A program made the position numbers and the translations under genes. Below are positions 5,006 through 13,046 of a stretch of DNA of 14,608 nt, piece by piece (the first letter of the stretch is position 1; each line of letters begins with the position of its first letter). This DNA comes from Clostridiales bacterium. GTDB lineage: Bacteria; Bacillota; Clostridia; Oscillospirales; Ruminococcaceae. The stretch is from NCBI GenBank assembly GCA_012800685.1, contig JAAZIT010000298.1:1-14608 (forward strand), in the 5' to 3' direction. Below the pieces are notes generated by a model. The model was not told the DNA's origin. It saw nothing but the letters and a program-made list of their open reading frames with translations, and did no database searches.

Positions 5006-5355
5006 ATGTAAAATTTGATATGAGCGGCTTGGAAAAAGGTTTGGAAATGTTTGAAGATAAAGCAAATGCTGCTTTTAGAATGTACGCTGACACGTCGGCT
5101 AAAAAGCTTGAGAGTAGCATGAAAGAAAATAGACCTTGGACGGACAGAACAGGTGCAGCAAGAAATAGATTAAGAGGAACAGCCTCAACTGTCAAAAATG
5201 GTTATGAGATAAAGTTAGCTCATGGTGTTGATTATGGAATTTGGCTTGAATTGGCGAATGAGAAAAAATATGCAATAATTGAACCAACGATTAGACTGGA
5301 ATCACCTCAAGTAATCAAGGGTTTTGAAAAGCTGCTTGAAAGGTTTGGTGATTAA
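5002..5355 (+). CDS. HK97 gp10-like head-tail joining protein
   Basis: The 117-residue protein shows the pattern of the HK97 gp10 family: an N-terminal 'DMSGLEKGLEMFEDKANAAFRMYAD' helix, a central 'NRPWTDRTGAARNRLRG' (about residues 43-59; the W-x-D-R-T-G-x-A-R motif), 'GVDYGIWLELAN' (about 73-84) and a C-terminal helix. Members sit at the head-tail interface. GGAGGTG at 4990-4996 and an ATGA overlap with the stopper gene support the start. The family match is by motif and should be reliable. Confidence 0.88.
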   Translation: MNVKFDMSGLEKGLEMFEDKANAAFRMYADTSAKKLESSMKENRPWTDRTGAARNRLRGTASTVKNGYEIKLAHGVDYGIWLELANEKKYAIIEPTIRLESPQVIKGFEKLLERFGD

Positions 5356-5356
5356 A

Positions 5357-5707
5357 ATGTCAGAAAGATTTGAAGATATATTTGATGTGTTAAAAGCTCA
5401 AGGGGTTGAAACTTACTTTCCGAATCAGAAGACTGGAGAGTGTTTAAGCCCCTATGTTGTCATTAAGTTTGCTGGCGGAAATGATTATGCAAATTATTCG
5501 TCAAGAGTAGATTATTATGATTTACTTTGTTATGTGCCGGAAAACAAATATAGTGAGTTAATTCCGTTTAAGAATCAGATAAAAGAGTACATGAAGGCAT
5601 TATATCCGATGTTTGTAGACACGGGTTACGAATCCCCTTCATTTTTAGACGACAGGGTAAAAGGACATATGATGAATATTCAGTATAGAAATAATAGGAA
5701 ATTATAA
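5357..5707 (+). CDS. Tail terminator / tail completion protein
   Basis: A 116-residue protein with alternating strand-helix pattern ('YVVIKFAGGNDYANYSSRVDYYDLLCYVP' across residues 33-62, then the 'LIPFKNQIKEYMKALYP' helix), as in the family that caps the tail tube and joins it to the head. It lies between the gp10-like and tail-tube genes, the usual place. ATG 5357 is one nt after the previous stop, and only a weak GGTGAT-type ribosome site is seen, so translation is probably coupled. The in-frame ATG at 5324 lies inside the previous gene and is less likely. Confidence 0.8.
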   Translation: MSERFEDIFDVLKAQGVETYFPNQKTGECLSPYVVIKFAGGNDYANYSSRVDYYDLLCYVPENKYSELIPFKNQIKEYMKALYPMFVDTGYESPSFLDDRVKGHMMNIQYRNNRKL

Positions 5708-5718
5708 GGAGGTAACAA

Positions 5719-6288
5719 ATGGCTATTAGAAAGGTAACAGAAATTCCAACGATAGACGTCGTTCTCGTAACGATTAAGCCTTTGACTAAAGGTGCAGATG
5801 AATATGCTTTGAATACAGCTTCAAAAATTGGGGTAAATCCGCAAGTGGATACACGAGAGGCTGTCAAGTTAATTATTAAGGGAGTGCTTAAGGCACAGAA
5901 ACCGGAAGAGAGCACGATAACCGGAAATGAGATAATTTTGACAGACAACGTGTTTTCACCGGAAATAGTTAAGATATTCCAGGGAGGAACGATTGTGACT
6001 GACTCAGAAGACCCAACGAAGATTCTTAGTTATACGCCACCTGCTGCAGGGTCTTCAGAGAAAGGTGAACCTTTTGAACTGTCAGCATATTCTGCGCAAT
6101 ATAATGAGGCTGGAAACATTGTACAGTATGAAAAAATCACGTATCCGAATTGCAAAGGCAAACCTATTGCATTAAGTTCAGAAGACAATGTTTTTAGAGT
6201 TTCTGAATATACGATTTTATCGGCTCCAGAGACAGGGCAAGCACCTTATGAAATTAGTTATGTTGATACATTGCCGATAGTTATATAA
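5719..6288 (+). CDS. Major tail tube protein
   Basis: The 189-residue protein should polymerise into the tail tube. It is beta-rich with 'VTIKPLTKGADEYALNTASKIGVNPQVDT' (about residues 17-45), 'ITGNEIILTDNVFSPEIVKIFQGG' (66-89) and a C-terminal 'YTILSAPETGQAPYEISYVDTLP'. This plan is common for major tail proteins of clostridial siphophages, in which the 'F-P-E-[VI]-x-x-x-x-x-GG' segment recurs. The gene follows the tail terminator and precedes the tail chaperones and tape measure. AAGGAGG at 5707-5713 is a strong ribosome site, as expected for an abundant protein. Confidence 0.85.
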   Translation: MAIRKVTEIPTIDVVLVTIKPLTKGADEYALNTASKIGVNPQVDTREAVKLIIKGVLKAQKPEESTITGNEIILTDNVFSPEIVKIFQGGTIVTDSEDPTKILSYTPPAAGSSEKGEPFELSAYSAQYNEAGNIVQYEKITYPNCKGKPIALSSEDNVFRVSEYTILSAPETGQAPYEISYVDTLPIVI

Positions 6289-6305
6289 TGAAAGTGGGGA
6301 GTAAA

Positions 6306-6713
6306 ATGGAAAAATTAGCAACAATGAAACCAACGTCCATATCGGAATTGAAGGCATACGCAAAAGGTAGCTTAATAGAATTACCGCCTTTTGCAGAGGA
6401 CCAACCGTTTGTGGCGAGATTAATTAGACCGAGTTTGATAAATCTTGTTAGTAGTGGGAAAATTCCAAATCAATTGCTTGCGACTGCAAATGAACTGTTT
6501 ACCGGAAAGTCAAGTGCAAAAGCAGCTAAGGGGGACAATCAGTTAAAACAGTTTAAGGAAGTTTTGGACGTTATTGCAGAAGCAAGCTTTGTTGAACCGA
6601 CATATCAGGAGATAAAGGATAGCGGACTTGAATTGACAGACGACCAGTACGTTTTTATATTCAATTATTCGCAGCATGGGGTGAATGCATTAAAATCCTT
6701 TCGTAAAAAGTAA
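6306..6713 (+). CDS. Tail assembly chaperone (gpG-like frame)
   Basis: A 135-residue, mostly helical protein between tail tube and tape measure, the standard position of the first tail chaperone, which coats the tape measure during tail assembly. Motifs: 'LKAYAKGSLIELPPF' and 'FVARLIRPSLINLVSSGKIPNQLL' in the first half and 'ELTDDQYVFIFNYSQHG' near the end. ATG 6306 is preferred over ATG 6288 because GGGGAG (6295-6300) lies five nt before it. It ends in a Lys-Lys-stop context in an A run, directly ahead of a second frame that is already open, suggesting a possible frameshift fusion. Confidence 0.85.
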   Translation: MEKLATMKPTSISELKAYAKGSLIELPPFAEDQPFVARLIRPSLINLVSSGKIPNQLLATANELFTGKSSAKAAKGDNQLKQFKEVLDVIAEASFVEPTYQEIKDSGLELTDDQYVFIFNYSQHGVNALKSFRKK

Positions 6714-6727
6714 GGAGATATTGAATT
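6694..6727 (+). other. Possible frameshift or reinitiation site between the two tail-chaperone frames
   Basis: The second chaperone frame is open from 6694, after a TAA at 6691-6693, so it overlaps the first by 20 nt. At the end of the first frame the codons are CGT AAA AAG TAA. A -2 slip of the lysine tRNA on the A run (or a +1 slip at the stop codon) would join the frames. A -1 slip would not, because that frame meets TGA at 6722. AAGGAG at 6712-6717 offers ordinary or coupled initiation instead. Confidence 0.4.
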
Positions 6728-6912
6728 TGATTTTGATGAGTAAGACGTATAATAGACTTCCCAGTGAGTTATTGAACATCGAGGACGAATATACGTCTTA
6801 CTGCTTTAATGAAGCGTGCATGCTGATTCGAACGAAGTTGGAAAACGGTGAAGAAATACAGTTTGAAAAGAAATACAAGAGTTTTAGTGATATATATGAG
6901 GGACTAAAATAA
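6727..6912 (+). CDS. Second tail assembly chaperone frame (gpT-like)
   Basis: A 61-residue protein from the TTG at 6727, which lies nine nt after AAGGAG (6712-6717). TTG 6721 is too close to that site and ATG 6736 is 18 nt away. The sequence 'YNRLPSELLNIEDEYTSYCFNEACMLI' (about residues 7-33) is the typical end domain of tail chaperones, where the longer gpGT form arises by programmed frameshifting. It follows gpG and precedes the tape measure, as in lambda-like phages. It may be made as a fusion to the 135-residue chaperone, as a separate small protein, or both. Confidence 0.8.
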   Translation: MILMSKTYNRLPSELLNIEDEYTSYCFNEACMLIRTKLENGEEIQFEKKYKSFSDIYEGLK

Positions 6913-6933
6913 GTTGTAGGGGAGGTGCAAATA

Positions 6934-9900
6934 TTGTCAATAAATGTAGGCTCAGCTGTCGGTTATTTAATGTTGGACACGACAGGATTTAAAAAAGGAT
7001 TTAGCTCAGCTTGGAGTGATTTACAGGTTTTTAAAGATGAGACAAAGACGATTGGGGATAAATTCTCGGCGTTGTCCTCAGCAATGACGACAGTGGGAAC
7101 TTCCCTTACGAAGAATGTCACAATGCCAATTGTTGGGGCAGGCGCATTAGCATCTAAGTTTAGTATAGATTTTGAAAGTGCTTTTGCAGGAGTTAAGAAA
7201 ACGGTTGATGCCACGGATAAAGAGTTTGCAATGTTGGAAGAGGGAATTAGAGGAATGTCTAAGGAACTTCCAGCAAGTGCGGTTGAGATAGCTGCTGTTG
7301 CCGAAGCTGCAGGACAATTAGGAATTGAAGTTCCGAACATTATGGGTTTTACGAGAACAATGATTGACTTAGGCGAAGCAACAAATCTGAGTGCGGACGA
7401 GGCAGCGACGGCTTTAGCAAGACTTGCAAATATTACAGGAATGCCTCAAACAGAATTTGATAGATTAGGTTCTACAGTGGTTGCTTTGGGAAATAATTTG
7501 GCGACAACTGAAGCGGAAATAGTCGAAATGGGTTTGAGACTTGCCGGAGCTGGTAGTCAAGTAGGAATGACGGAAGCAGAAATTTTATCTTTTGCTGGCG
7601 CTTTGTCTTCAGTGGGTATTCAAGCGCAAGCAGGAGGTTCTGCTTTTAGTAAGGTTATGGTGGAAATGCAATTGGCGACAGAGACAAATTCAGAGGCTTT
7701 AAGTCAGTTTGCGGATGTTGCCGGAATGTCAGCTGATGAGTTTAAGACAGCTTTCCAGGAAGATGCAGCAGGAGCAATTATTGCATTCATTCAAGGACTT
7801 GGGTCCATGGAAGATAGAGGAATGTCAGCAATCAAGGTCTTGGACGACATGGACATAAAAGAAGTAATGTTAAGGGATGCTTTACTAAGAGCAAGCGGAG
7901 CAAGTGACGTATTTACGGATGCAATTGAGTTAGGTAGTCAAGCATGGGAAGAAAATACAGCATTGACGAATGAAGCAAGCCAGAGGTATGAGACATCAGC
8001 TTCTAAGCTTGAAATCATGAAGAATAAATTGGTTGATGTAGGAATCTCTTTGGGAGATATAGTGGTTCCAGTATTTATGGAATTTATGGGCTATATTGAA
8101 AAAGGCATAGAGTGGTTTGGTAAATTGAATCCAGCTACGCAAGAGATGATAGTTAAGATTGCTGCATTGGCGGCTGCACTGGGACCAGTTGCTATAATTG
8201 GTGGAAAAGTTGCAGGAGGTATTTCTTCAATCATAGGTTTGTTTGGTAAATTTGCCCCTGCAGCAGGATTGGCAGCAAAAGCAGTGACAGCAGTTTCGAC
8301 ACCAACCTGGGCTTTAGGTGGAGCGATGAAAGCAGGCGCTCTATTGATGAATCCATGGACAATTGGATTGGCTGCAGCTGGTGCGGCAGCATTTGCTATT
8401 TCGAAGAATTTGAGTGAAGATGCAATTCCTGCTGTCAATCTATTTAATGATGAGATTTCCGAAGGTACACAGGAAGCGGTTGGAAGTTTCATGAAGTTAA
8501 ATGATGAGGTTTCAATTCAGTTAAAACAGTTAGCTTGGAGCGGACAAACTATTACGCAGGAAATGGCAGACGAAATGATTGCTAAATACGGTGAAATGAA
8601 TGGTCAAATTTTGGGAGCAATGCAAGAAAGACATGATGAGCAAATAGCTTTGACGCAAGACTTTTTTGCAAGAAGTGAGGTTCTTTCAGCTGAAGAAGAG
8701 GCTGCTGCTTTAGCCAGACTTCAGAAAAATCAGGAAGCGGAACAACTCAGAGTAAAAGAGGGGCAGGATAAAATTGCTGAAATATTGCAAAAGGCTTCTG
8801 ACGAGAAAAGAGAGTTGACGGATGCAGAACGTATTCAAATAAATATGATACAAAAGGAAATGACAGAGACTGCTATTAAGGTGTTGTCAGATTCAGAGGT
8901 TGAGCAACTTGCAATTATGGAGAGTTTAAGAAGTCAAGCCGGGGAAATATCAGCAAGACAAGCAGCAGAGGTTGTGCAAAACTCAAAGAAACAAACGGAT
9001 GAAACTATTAAGAATGCGAATGAGCAATATGTTCGAAGCATAGCAGAGATTGAGTATTTGAGAGACGAAGCAGGAGTTATTAGTTTTGAGCAAGCTCAAG
9101 AGATGATTGCTGAGGCTGAGAGAACGAGAGATGAGACTGTTAACAACGCCAAGTTGATGCATGATGATGTTGTTAAAGAAGCAAAATTGCAGGCTGGGGA
9201 ACATGTTAATGAGGTTGATTGGGAGACTGGTGAAGTGTTGTCAAGATGGGATGTTATGAAAAGAGAAATCCCAGAAAAGGCTAAAGAACTTAAAGAAGCG
9301 ACAGTGCTTAAGGTCAAGGAAATAAAAGAAGAGGTCGTCAAGTGGTATACCGAAACAAAGGACAATGTAATTACTAAAGTTGAGGAAATGAAAAAAGAAG
9401 TTATTGAGAAATGGGAGAAATTAAGAGATGACACGATAACTTGGGGGAAGAATCTGGTCGAAGGCTTATGGAATGGTATGACGGAAAAAGCCCAATGGTT
9501 GAAAGATAAAGTCTCAGGCTTTATTGAAGGCATTAAAGAGAAATTCACAGACAAAGACGGATTTGATATGCATTCTCCATCCGAAGTTATGAAAATATAT
9601 GGTAAATATATCAATGAAGGTTTGGCTTTGGGTATTGAAGAAAATAAAAGCAAACCGGAAGAAGCGATGAATAATCTCGTTAATGTAATTGGCAACTCTT
9701 TGGGTAAAGTTAATGATTTTGTTAAAAATTCAGTAAACATAATTGAGAAAGAATTTACTTTGTGGAAATTAATGAATGAAGAATTGGCCGGAAGCTCAGA
9801 AGAATTGGCAAAGAAGTTGGATGTTCAAAGACAAAAAAGTGAATATTTGACGGAACAAATTAAAGTAACAGAAGAGGCTTTGAGAGATATTATTTTGGCT

Positions 9901-10296
9901 TACGGAGACACATCAGATGAAGCGTTGAAATTGAAGAATACTTTGCTTGATTTGCAGATAGAACAGGCGAATTTGACGAATGAAGTTAAACAAACGACAC
10001 AAGCTTACAATGGTTTGGTTGATGCAGCGTTAGCCGCAAGAATTAAAGCTTATGATGAGAAAAGAGATTCAGGCGGAGGAACAGGGTCAAGCTATCGAAA
10101 GAGTAGAGAAAACTATTATAGTGTTTATAAAGACGAAATTGATGCCATCAGTAGAGAAAGAGGTGTTGATTTAGGGGTTGCTCAGGAAATACATAGAAAC
10201 GAGATTACGGTGAATATTACGGCAAGTGAACCGCTGGATGCACAAGGTGTTGTTAGAGAAACAAAAAAAGCAATCAAGAATTTATTAGAAGGATAG
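6934..10296 (+). CDS. Tape measure protein
   Basis: A 1120-residue protein that sets tail length and takes part in DNA entry. Residues ~80-300 hold the TP901-type tape-measure core ('ELPASAVEIAAVAEAAGQLG', 'GGSAFSKVMVEM'). About 406-489 is a long hydrophobic, Ala/Gly-rich stretch that may cross the membrane at infection. About 523-842 is a charged coiled coil including two 44-residue repeats (8926-9189). 'MHSPSEVMKIYGKYINEGLA' (about 879-898) is a conserved tape-measure motif, followed by another coiled coil (952-1027). No lysozyme or peptidase domain is seen. The TTG at 6934 is chosen, eight nt from AGGGGAGG; the in-frame GTG at 6925 is inside that site. At the usual ~1.5 angstrom per residue, the tail would be about 170 nm. 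Confidence 0.95.
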   Translation: MSINVGSAVGYLMLDTTGFKKGFSSAWSDLQVFKDETKTIGDKFSALSSAMTTVGTSLTKNVTMPIVGAGALASKFSIDFESAFAGVKKTVDATDKEFAMLEEGIRGMSKELPASAVEIAAVAEAAGQLGIEVPNIMGFTRTMIDLGEATNLSADEAATALARLANITGMPQTEFDRLGSTVVALGNNLATTEAEIVEMGLRLAGAGSQVGMTEAEILSFAGALSSVGIQAQAGGSAFSKVMVEMQLATETNSEALSQFADVAGMSADEFKTAFQEDAAGAIIAFIQGLGSMEDRGMSAIKVLDDMDIKEVMLRDALLRASGASDVFTDAIELGSQAWEENTALTNEASQRYETSASKLEIMKNKLVDVGISLGDIVVPVFMEFMGYIEKGIEWFGKLNPATQEMIVKIAALAAALGPVAIIGGKVAGGISSIIGLFGKFAPAAGLAAKAVTAVSTPTWALGGAMKAGALLMNPWTIGLAAAGAAAFAISKNLSEDAIPAVNLFNDEISEGTQEAVGSFMKLNDEVSIQLKQLAWSGQTITQEMADEMIAKYGEMNGQILGAMQERHDEQIALTQDFFARSEVLSAEEEAAALARLQKNQEAEQLRVKEGQDKIAEILQKASDEKRELTDAERIQINMIQKEMTETAIKVLSDSEVEQLAIMESLRSQAGEISARQAAEVVQNSKKQTDETIKNANEQYVRSIAEIEYLRDEAGVISFEQAQEMIAEAERTRDETVNNAKLMHDDVVKEAKLQAGEHVNEVDWETGEVLSRWDVMKREIPEKAKELKEATVLKVKEIKEEVVKWYTETKDNVITKVEEMKKEVIEKWEKLRDDTITWGKNLVEGLWNGMTEKAQWLKDKVSGFIEGIKEKFTDKDGFDMHSPSEVMKIYGKYINEGLALGIEENKSKPEEAMNNLVNVIGNSLGKVNDFVKNSVNIIEKEFTLWKLMNEELAGSSEELAKKLDVQRQKSEYLTEQIKVTEEALRDIILAYGDTSDEALKLKNTLLDLQIEQANLTNEVKQTTQAYNGLVDAALAARIKAYDEKRDSGGGTGSSYRKSRENYYSVYKDEIDAISRERGVDLGVAQEIHRNEITVNITASEPLDAQGVVRETKKAIKNLLEG
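8926..9189 (+). repeat. Two tandem 44-residue repeats in the tape measure coiled coil
   Basis: Units 8926-9057 and 9058-9189 align without gaps, with 15 of 44 residues identical. The shared pattern is L-R-x-x-A-G-x-I-S, then Q-A-x-E, then D-E-T-[IV]-x-N-A. The DNA has diverged, so this is an old duplication. A third, truncated echo (QAGEHVN) follows. Confidence 0.7.
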
Positions 10297-10309
10297 GAGG
10301 GTGTAAGTT

Positions 10310-11179
10310 ATGCAAATTGGTATTAAGAATTTGAACACAAAATCAGAACTTGTACTCTCTGAAGAGTCCAATATATTTGTTTTAGAGCATGTGGATTGGG
10401 GAGTTGTCGAAGGCGCTCACGGGTCGGTTTCAAATACGGATACGGTGGGTGAAGTTGTAACGAGCACATTTTTAATGCCGAGGGATATTGAGATTGTTGG
10501 CTGGATTTTAGGAAAGAATCAAGCCCAGATTCAAGCAAGAAAAAACATTTTAAACAAATTGATAAATCCCCAAAGCCAGATGCAAATGGAGTATGGACAA
10601 TATAAACTGGATGTGAAAGCTGAGACAACGGTTAGATATGGAATCAGGTATCAGGAAAACAATGATAGGATGTGTAGATTTGTTTTGAGGTTCAAGGCAC
10701 ATCAGCCATTATTTATGTTGAAGGATGAGCTTGTAAAAACAGACATAGCAGTTGTCAGCAAACTTGTATTTCCGCTGGTGTTTAAGCCTACTGCGATATT
10801 TGGCGCATATCCGGATGAATCAATTTCAGATATGTTCAACGAGGGAGATGTATATGCAGGTTTTATTATTAGATTAATAATGACAGGCCCAGTAAAAAAT
10901 CCGATGTTGAACAACAATTTGACAGGCGAATATTTTAAGCTAAATTTTGATGCTATCACTGGGGATGTGATTGAGGTAAGCACTTTAAGTGGAAACAAGT
11001 ACGTCGAATTGTTTAGAGGTGGGAATAGAAGCAATATAATTGGTAGATTGGTAAGAGGGTCAGTTTTATTCGGGATGAGCCCTGGGAGAAATTCATTCAA
11101 ATTGTTGGCTGATGAAAATGTGAGCAATATGAAAATTGAATTTGAATATGTGCCGAGATTTTTGGAGGTACAAGACTAA
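10310..11179 (+). CDS. Distal tail protein (Dit), siphovirus tail family
   Basis: A 289-residue protein directly after the tape measure, where Dit is encoded. Dit forms the hexameric hub at the tail end onto which the baseplate or fibre proteins attach. The N-terminal part carries 'STFLMPRDIEIVGWILGKN' (about residues 52-70), the strand-rich segment of the family, then an 'NKLINPQSQM' helix-turn (about 84-93) and 'RFVLRFKAHQPLFM' (about 123-136), the segment joining the N-terminal and C-terminal domains. The rest is beta-rich. AGGAGGG (10295-10301) precedes the ATG. The stop overlaps the next start (TAATG). Confidence 0.85.
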   Translation: MQIGIKNLNTKSELVLSEESNIFVLEHVDWGVVEGAHGSVSNTDTVGEVVTSTFLMPRDIEIVGWILGKNQAQIQARKNILNKLINPQSQMQMEYGQYKLDVKAETTVRYGIRYQENNDRMCRFVLRFKAHQPLFMLKDELVKTDIAVVSKLVFPLVFKPTAIFGAYPDESISDMFNEGDVYAGFIIRLIMTGPVKNPMLNNNLTGEYFKLNFDAITGDVIEVSTLSGNKYVELFRGGNRSNIIGRLVRGSVLFGMSPGRNSFKLLADENVSNMKIEFEYVPRFLEVQD

Positions 11180-12291
11180 TGAATGTGAATATATTGAACG
11201 AGAATTTGGAATTAATAAAAGTTTTGGACAATTTTGATAGCTTGTTGTGGAATACGAGATATAATTCGGTTGGAGACTTTCAGCTGATTTGTGACAAGAA
11301 ATATTTTAACTTGATGAAAGAAGGAAATAAAATTCAGAACCCACAGGACGATGAATATATTGGAATTATCGAGTATGTGAAAGTTGAAACTGATGAACGA
11401 AAGAAAACAAACAAAATGACAGTTCAAGGCAGAATGCTTGAGAGTATTTTAAGTCAACGAGTTGTGATGGAGGGTGCTTACAGAAAGAATATACAACCTG
11501 CTGAATTTGTGAGTATAATTGTTGATAGGAATGCAATAAATCCCACAGAGCCGGAGAGAAAAATTGCTGGATTAATTATGGGAACAAAGCCTGATTCGGA
11601 TTTGGGAACAATTGATTATGAGAACGCTTATAGTAATTTGTTGGATGTAGTTGAAAGAGTGACACAAAATGCCGAAATGGGATTTAAGATAGAAACAGAT
11701 ATTGTGAACAAAACTTATACGTTGAATTTGTACAAAGGTAGAAATTTGACGCAAGGAGTTGCGGACAATGCAGTTGTTTTAAGCAAGAATTTTGACAATG
11801 TGTATACGAGTGAATATGAGAGAAATTCTCGAGGCTATAAAAATGTTGTATATATTAAGGGTGAAGGAGAATTTAAAACAAGCCTATCATTTGGCAATTA
11901 TACAGGCTTGGATAGGCGTGAAATGTTTATTGACCAAACGCATATTAGCAGAACGTTGAGCAATGGGACAGTTTTAGATGATACGGATTATGCAAAGCTT
12001 TTGCAAGATACGGTAGTTGATAAATTGAAGAATGCAGCAAAGGAAGAGATTTTGTACAATAGTTTGAACTTGCAAAGCAATTATAAATATAAAGAAGATT
12101 TTGATTTAGGAGATTTGGTGACATGTTCTGACCCAGATTTAGGGTTTGAAATGGATTTAAGAATTGTTGAAATAAATCAAGTTTGGGATAGAAAAAAAGG
12201 ATATAGCATATATTTGCATTTGGGAGAAACAAAGACAAATTTGAAAAATTATATTGAAAAAATCGTATTGACGGATAGACGAGTTTTTTAA
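11179..12291 (+). CDS. Tail hub/baseplate protein, Gp37-like (ReqiPepy6 family)
   Basis: A 370-residue protein with the N-terminal pattern 'LLWNTRYNSVGDFQLI' (residues 22-37), characteristic of siphovirus ReqiPepy6 Gp37-like tail proteins. 'TVQGRMLESILSQRV' (about 81-95) is also typical, as is the C-terminal 'YKEDFDLGDLVTCSDPDLG' region. Such proteins form the central hub below Dit. No peptidase or hydrolase domain is added at the C-terminus, so any cell-wall-cutting activity would be encoded elsewhere. GGAGGT at 11164-11169 precedes the ATG, which overlaps the Dit stop codon. Confidence 0.85.
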   Translation: MNVNILNENLELIKVLDNFDSLLWNTRYNSVGDFQLICDKKYFNLMKEGNKIQNPQDDEYIGIIEYVKVETDERKKTNKMTVQGRMLESILSQRVVMEGAYRKNIQPAEFVSIIVDRNAINPTEPERKIAGLIMGTKPDSDLGTIDYENAYSNLLDVVERVTQNAEMGFKIETDIVNKTYTLNLYKGRNLTQGVADNAVVLSKNFDNVYTSEYERNSRGYKNVVYIKGEGEFKTSLSFGNYTGLDRREMFIDQTHISRTLSNGTVLDDTDYAKLLQDTVVDKLKNAAKEEILYNSLNLQSNYKYKEDFDLGDLVTCSDPDLGFEMDLRIVEINQVWDRKKGYSIYLHLGETKTNLKNYIEKIVLTDRRVF

Positions 12292-12306
12292 TTAAAGGAG
12301 GCACTC

Positions 12307-12855
12307 ATGATTATTGTAAAAAGCATGCCATTTGATAGTAAGCTGGTAGAAGGAGAATATGACAGAGCGATTAACTCAAAAGACTTCGCAAGGTATCTAA
12401 GCAGCTTTATTTCAAACGGTGTCATTATTTCAGATGGGGGCATATTGGGGACAGAATTGCAAGTAGAAAATGCAGGCGGCATGAAAGTTATAGTCAATCC
12501 AGGGGCAGTTCACATAAACGGCAGAATAGGATGGCTTGACACAGGATTAGAAACATTACTTTTAGACATCGGAGGCTCATTAGACAGAATTGACCGAGTG
12601 GTTGTTGAGATGAACGCAACGGAAGATATTAGGTCAATTATTATAAAAGTAATAAAGGGAGTTGAAAATGCAAACCCAGTTCCTCCAAATCTAATTAGGG
12701 CAGAAGATATTTATCAAATAAGCTTAGCGCAATGCCGAGTTAATGCAGGTCAATCAGTTATTACATCAATACTTGATGAACGAGCTGATACTAACCTTTG
12801 CGGAATAGCAAGAGCTAAAATTAGAAACTGGGGCGACTTAAAGGGGTTGAATTAA
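12307..12855 (+). CDS. Baseplate/tail-fibre-type structural protein (N-terminal domain family)
   Basis: A 182-residue protein. The start 'FDSKLVEGEYDRAINSKDFARYLSSFI' (split across residues 9-35) and the central 'LDRIDRVVVEMNATEDIRSI' (92-111) are typical of the attachment domains that begin many receptor-binding or upper-baseplate proteins of clostridial phages. In other phages the domain often continues into a long fibre; here it ends soon after 'LCGIARAKIRNWGDLK'. It may therefore be a stand-alone adaptor on which the following small proteins or fibre assemble. AAGGAGG precedes the ATG. I infer the role from pattern and position. Confidence 0.75.
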   Translation: MIIVKSMPFDSKLVEGEYDRAINSKDFARYLSSFISNGVIISDGGILGTELQVENAGGMKVIVNPGAVHINGRIGWLDTGLETLLLDIGGSLDRIDRVVVEMNATEDIRSIIIKVIKGVENANPVPPNLIRAEDIYQISLAQCRVNAGQSVITSILDERADTNLCGIARAKIRNWGDLKGLN

Positions 12856-13032
12856 TTGCTGAAAATCAACAGTGTTGAATTAAGCAAACCTACCGTAGCA
12901 GTTGGTGAAGCATTAGTTATAAAAATTCAAATTGAAGAAATTATGCCAAAGTGGGCAGATTTGTTAGTTTACAAATGGGATGATATAAAGAACGTAACAA
13001 GACAACAGCTTGAAAGAGGATATATTGAATAA
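12856..13032 (+). CDS. Small tail-tip protein, 58 aa
   Basis: A short gene starting with TTG immediately after the preceding stop codon, ten nt from an AAGGGG (12840-12845), and ending at TAA 13030-13032. The protein begins 'MLKINSVELSKPTVAVGEAL', a beta-strand pair like the opening of Ig-like or carbohydrate-binding repeats in phage tip proteins, and ends 'LLVYKWDDIKNVTRQQLERG'. The W-x-D-[IL]-K motif echoes 'NWGDLK' at the end of the previous protein. The tight packing, and GGAGG at 13033-13037 for the next gene, support it as a real gene of the operon. Its exact role is unknown. Confidence 0.7.
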   Translation: MLKINSVELSKPTVAVGEALVIKIQIEEIMPKWADLLVYKWDDIKNVTRQQLERGYIE

Positions 13033-13046
13033 GGAGGAAAAGAAAG

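Noticed and set aside
9096..9740. 214-residue minus-strand open frame inside the tape measure gene
   Set aside because: It is the shadow of a purine-rich coiled-coil coding sequence, with low-complexity Ser/Leu composition and no ribosome site.
11879..11917. Perfect 7-nt inverted repeats (CAAGCCT/AGGCTTG and GCCTATC/GATAGGC) in the Gp37-like gene
   Set aside because: They sit inside a well-supported coding region, and 7-nt dyads with loops up to ~25 nt are expected many times by chance in 14.6 kb.
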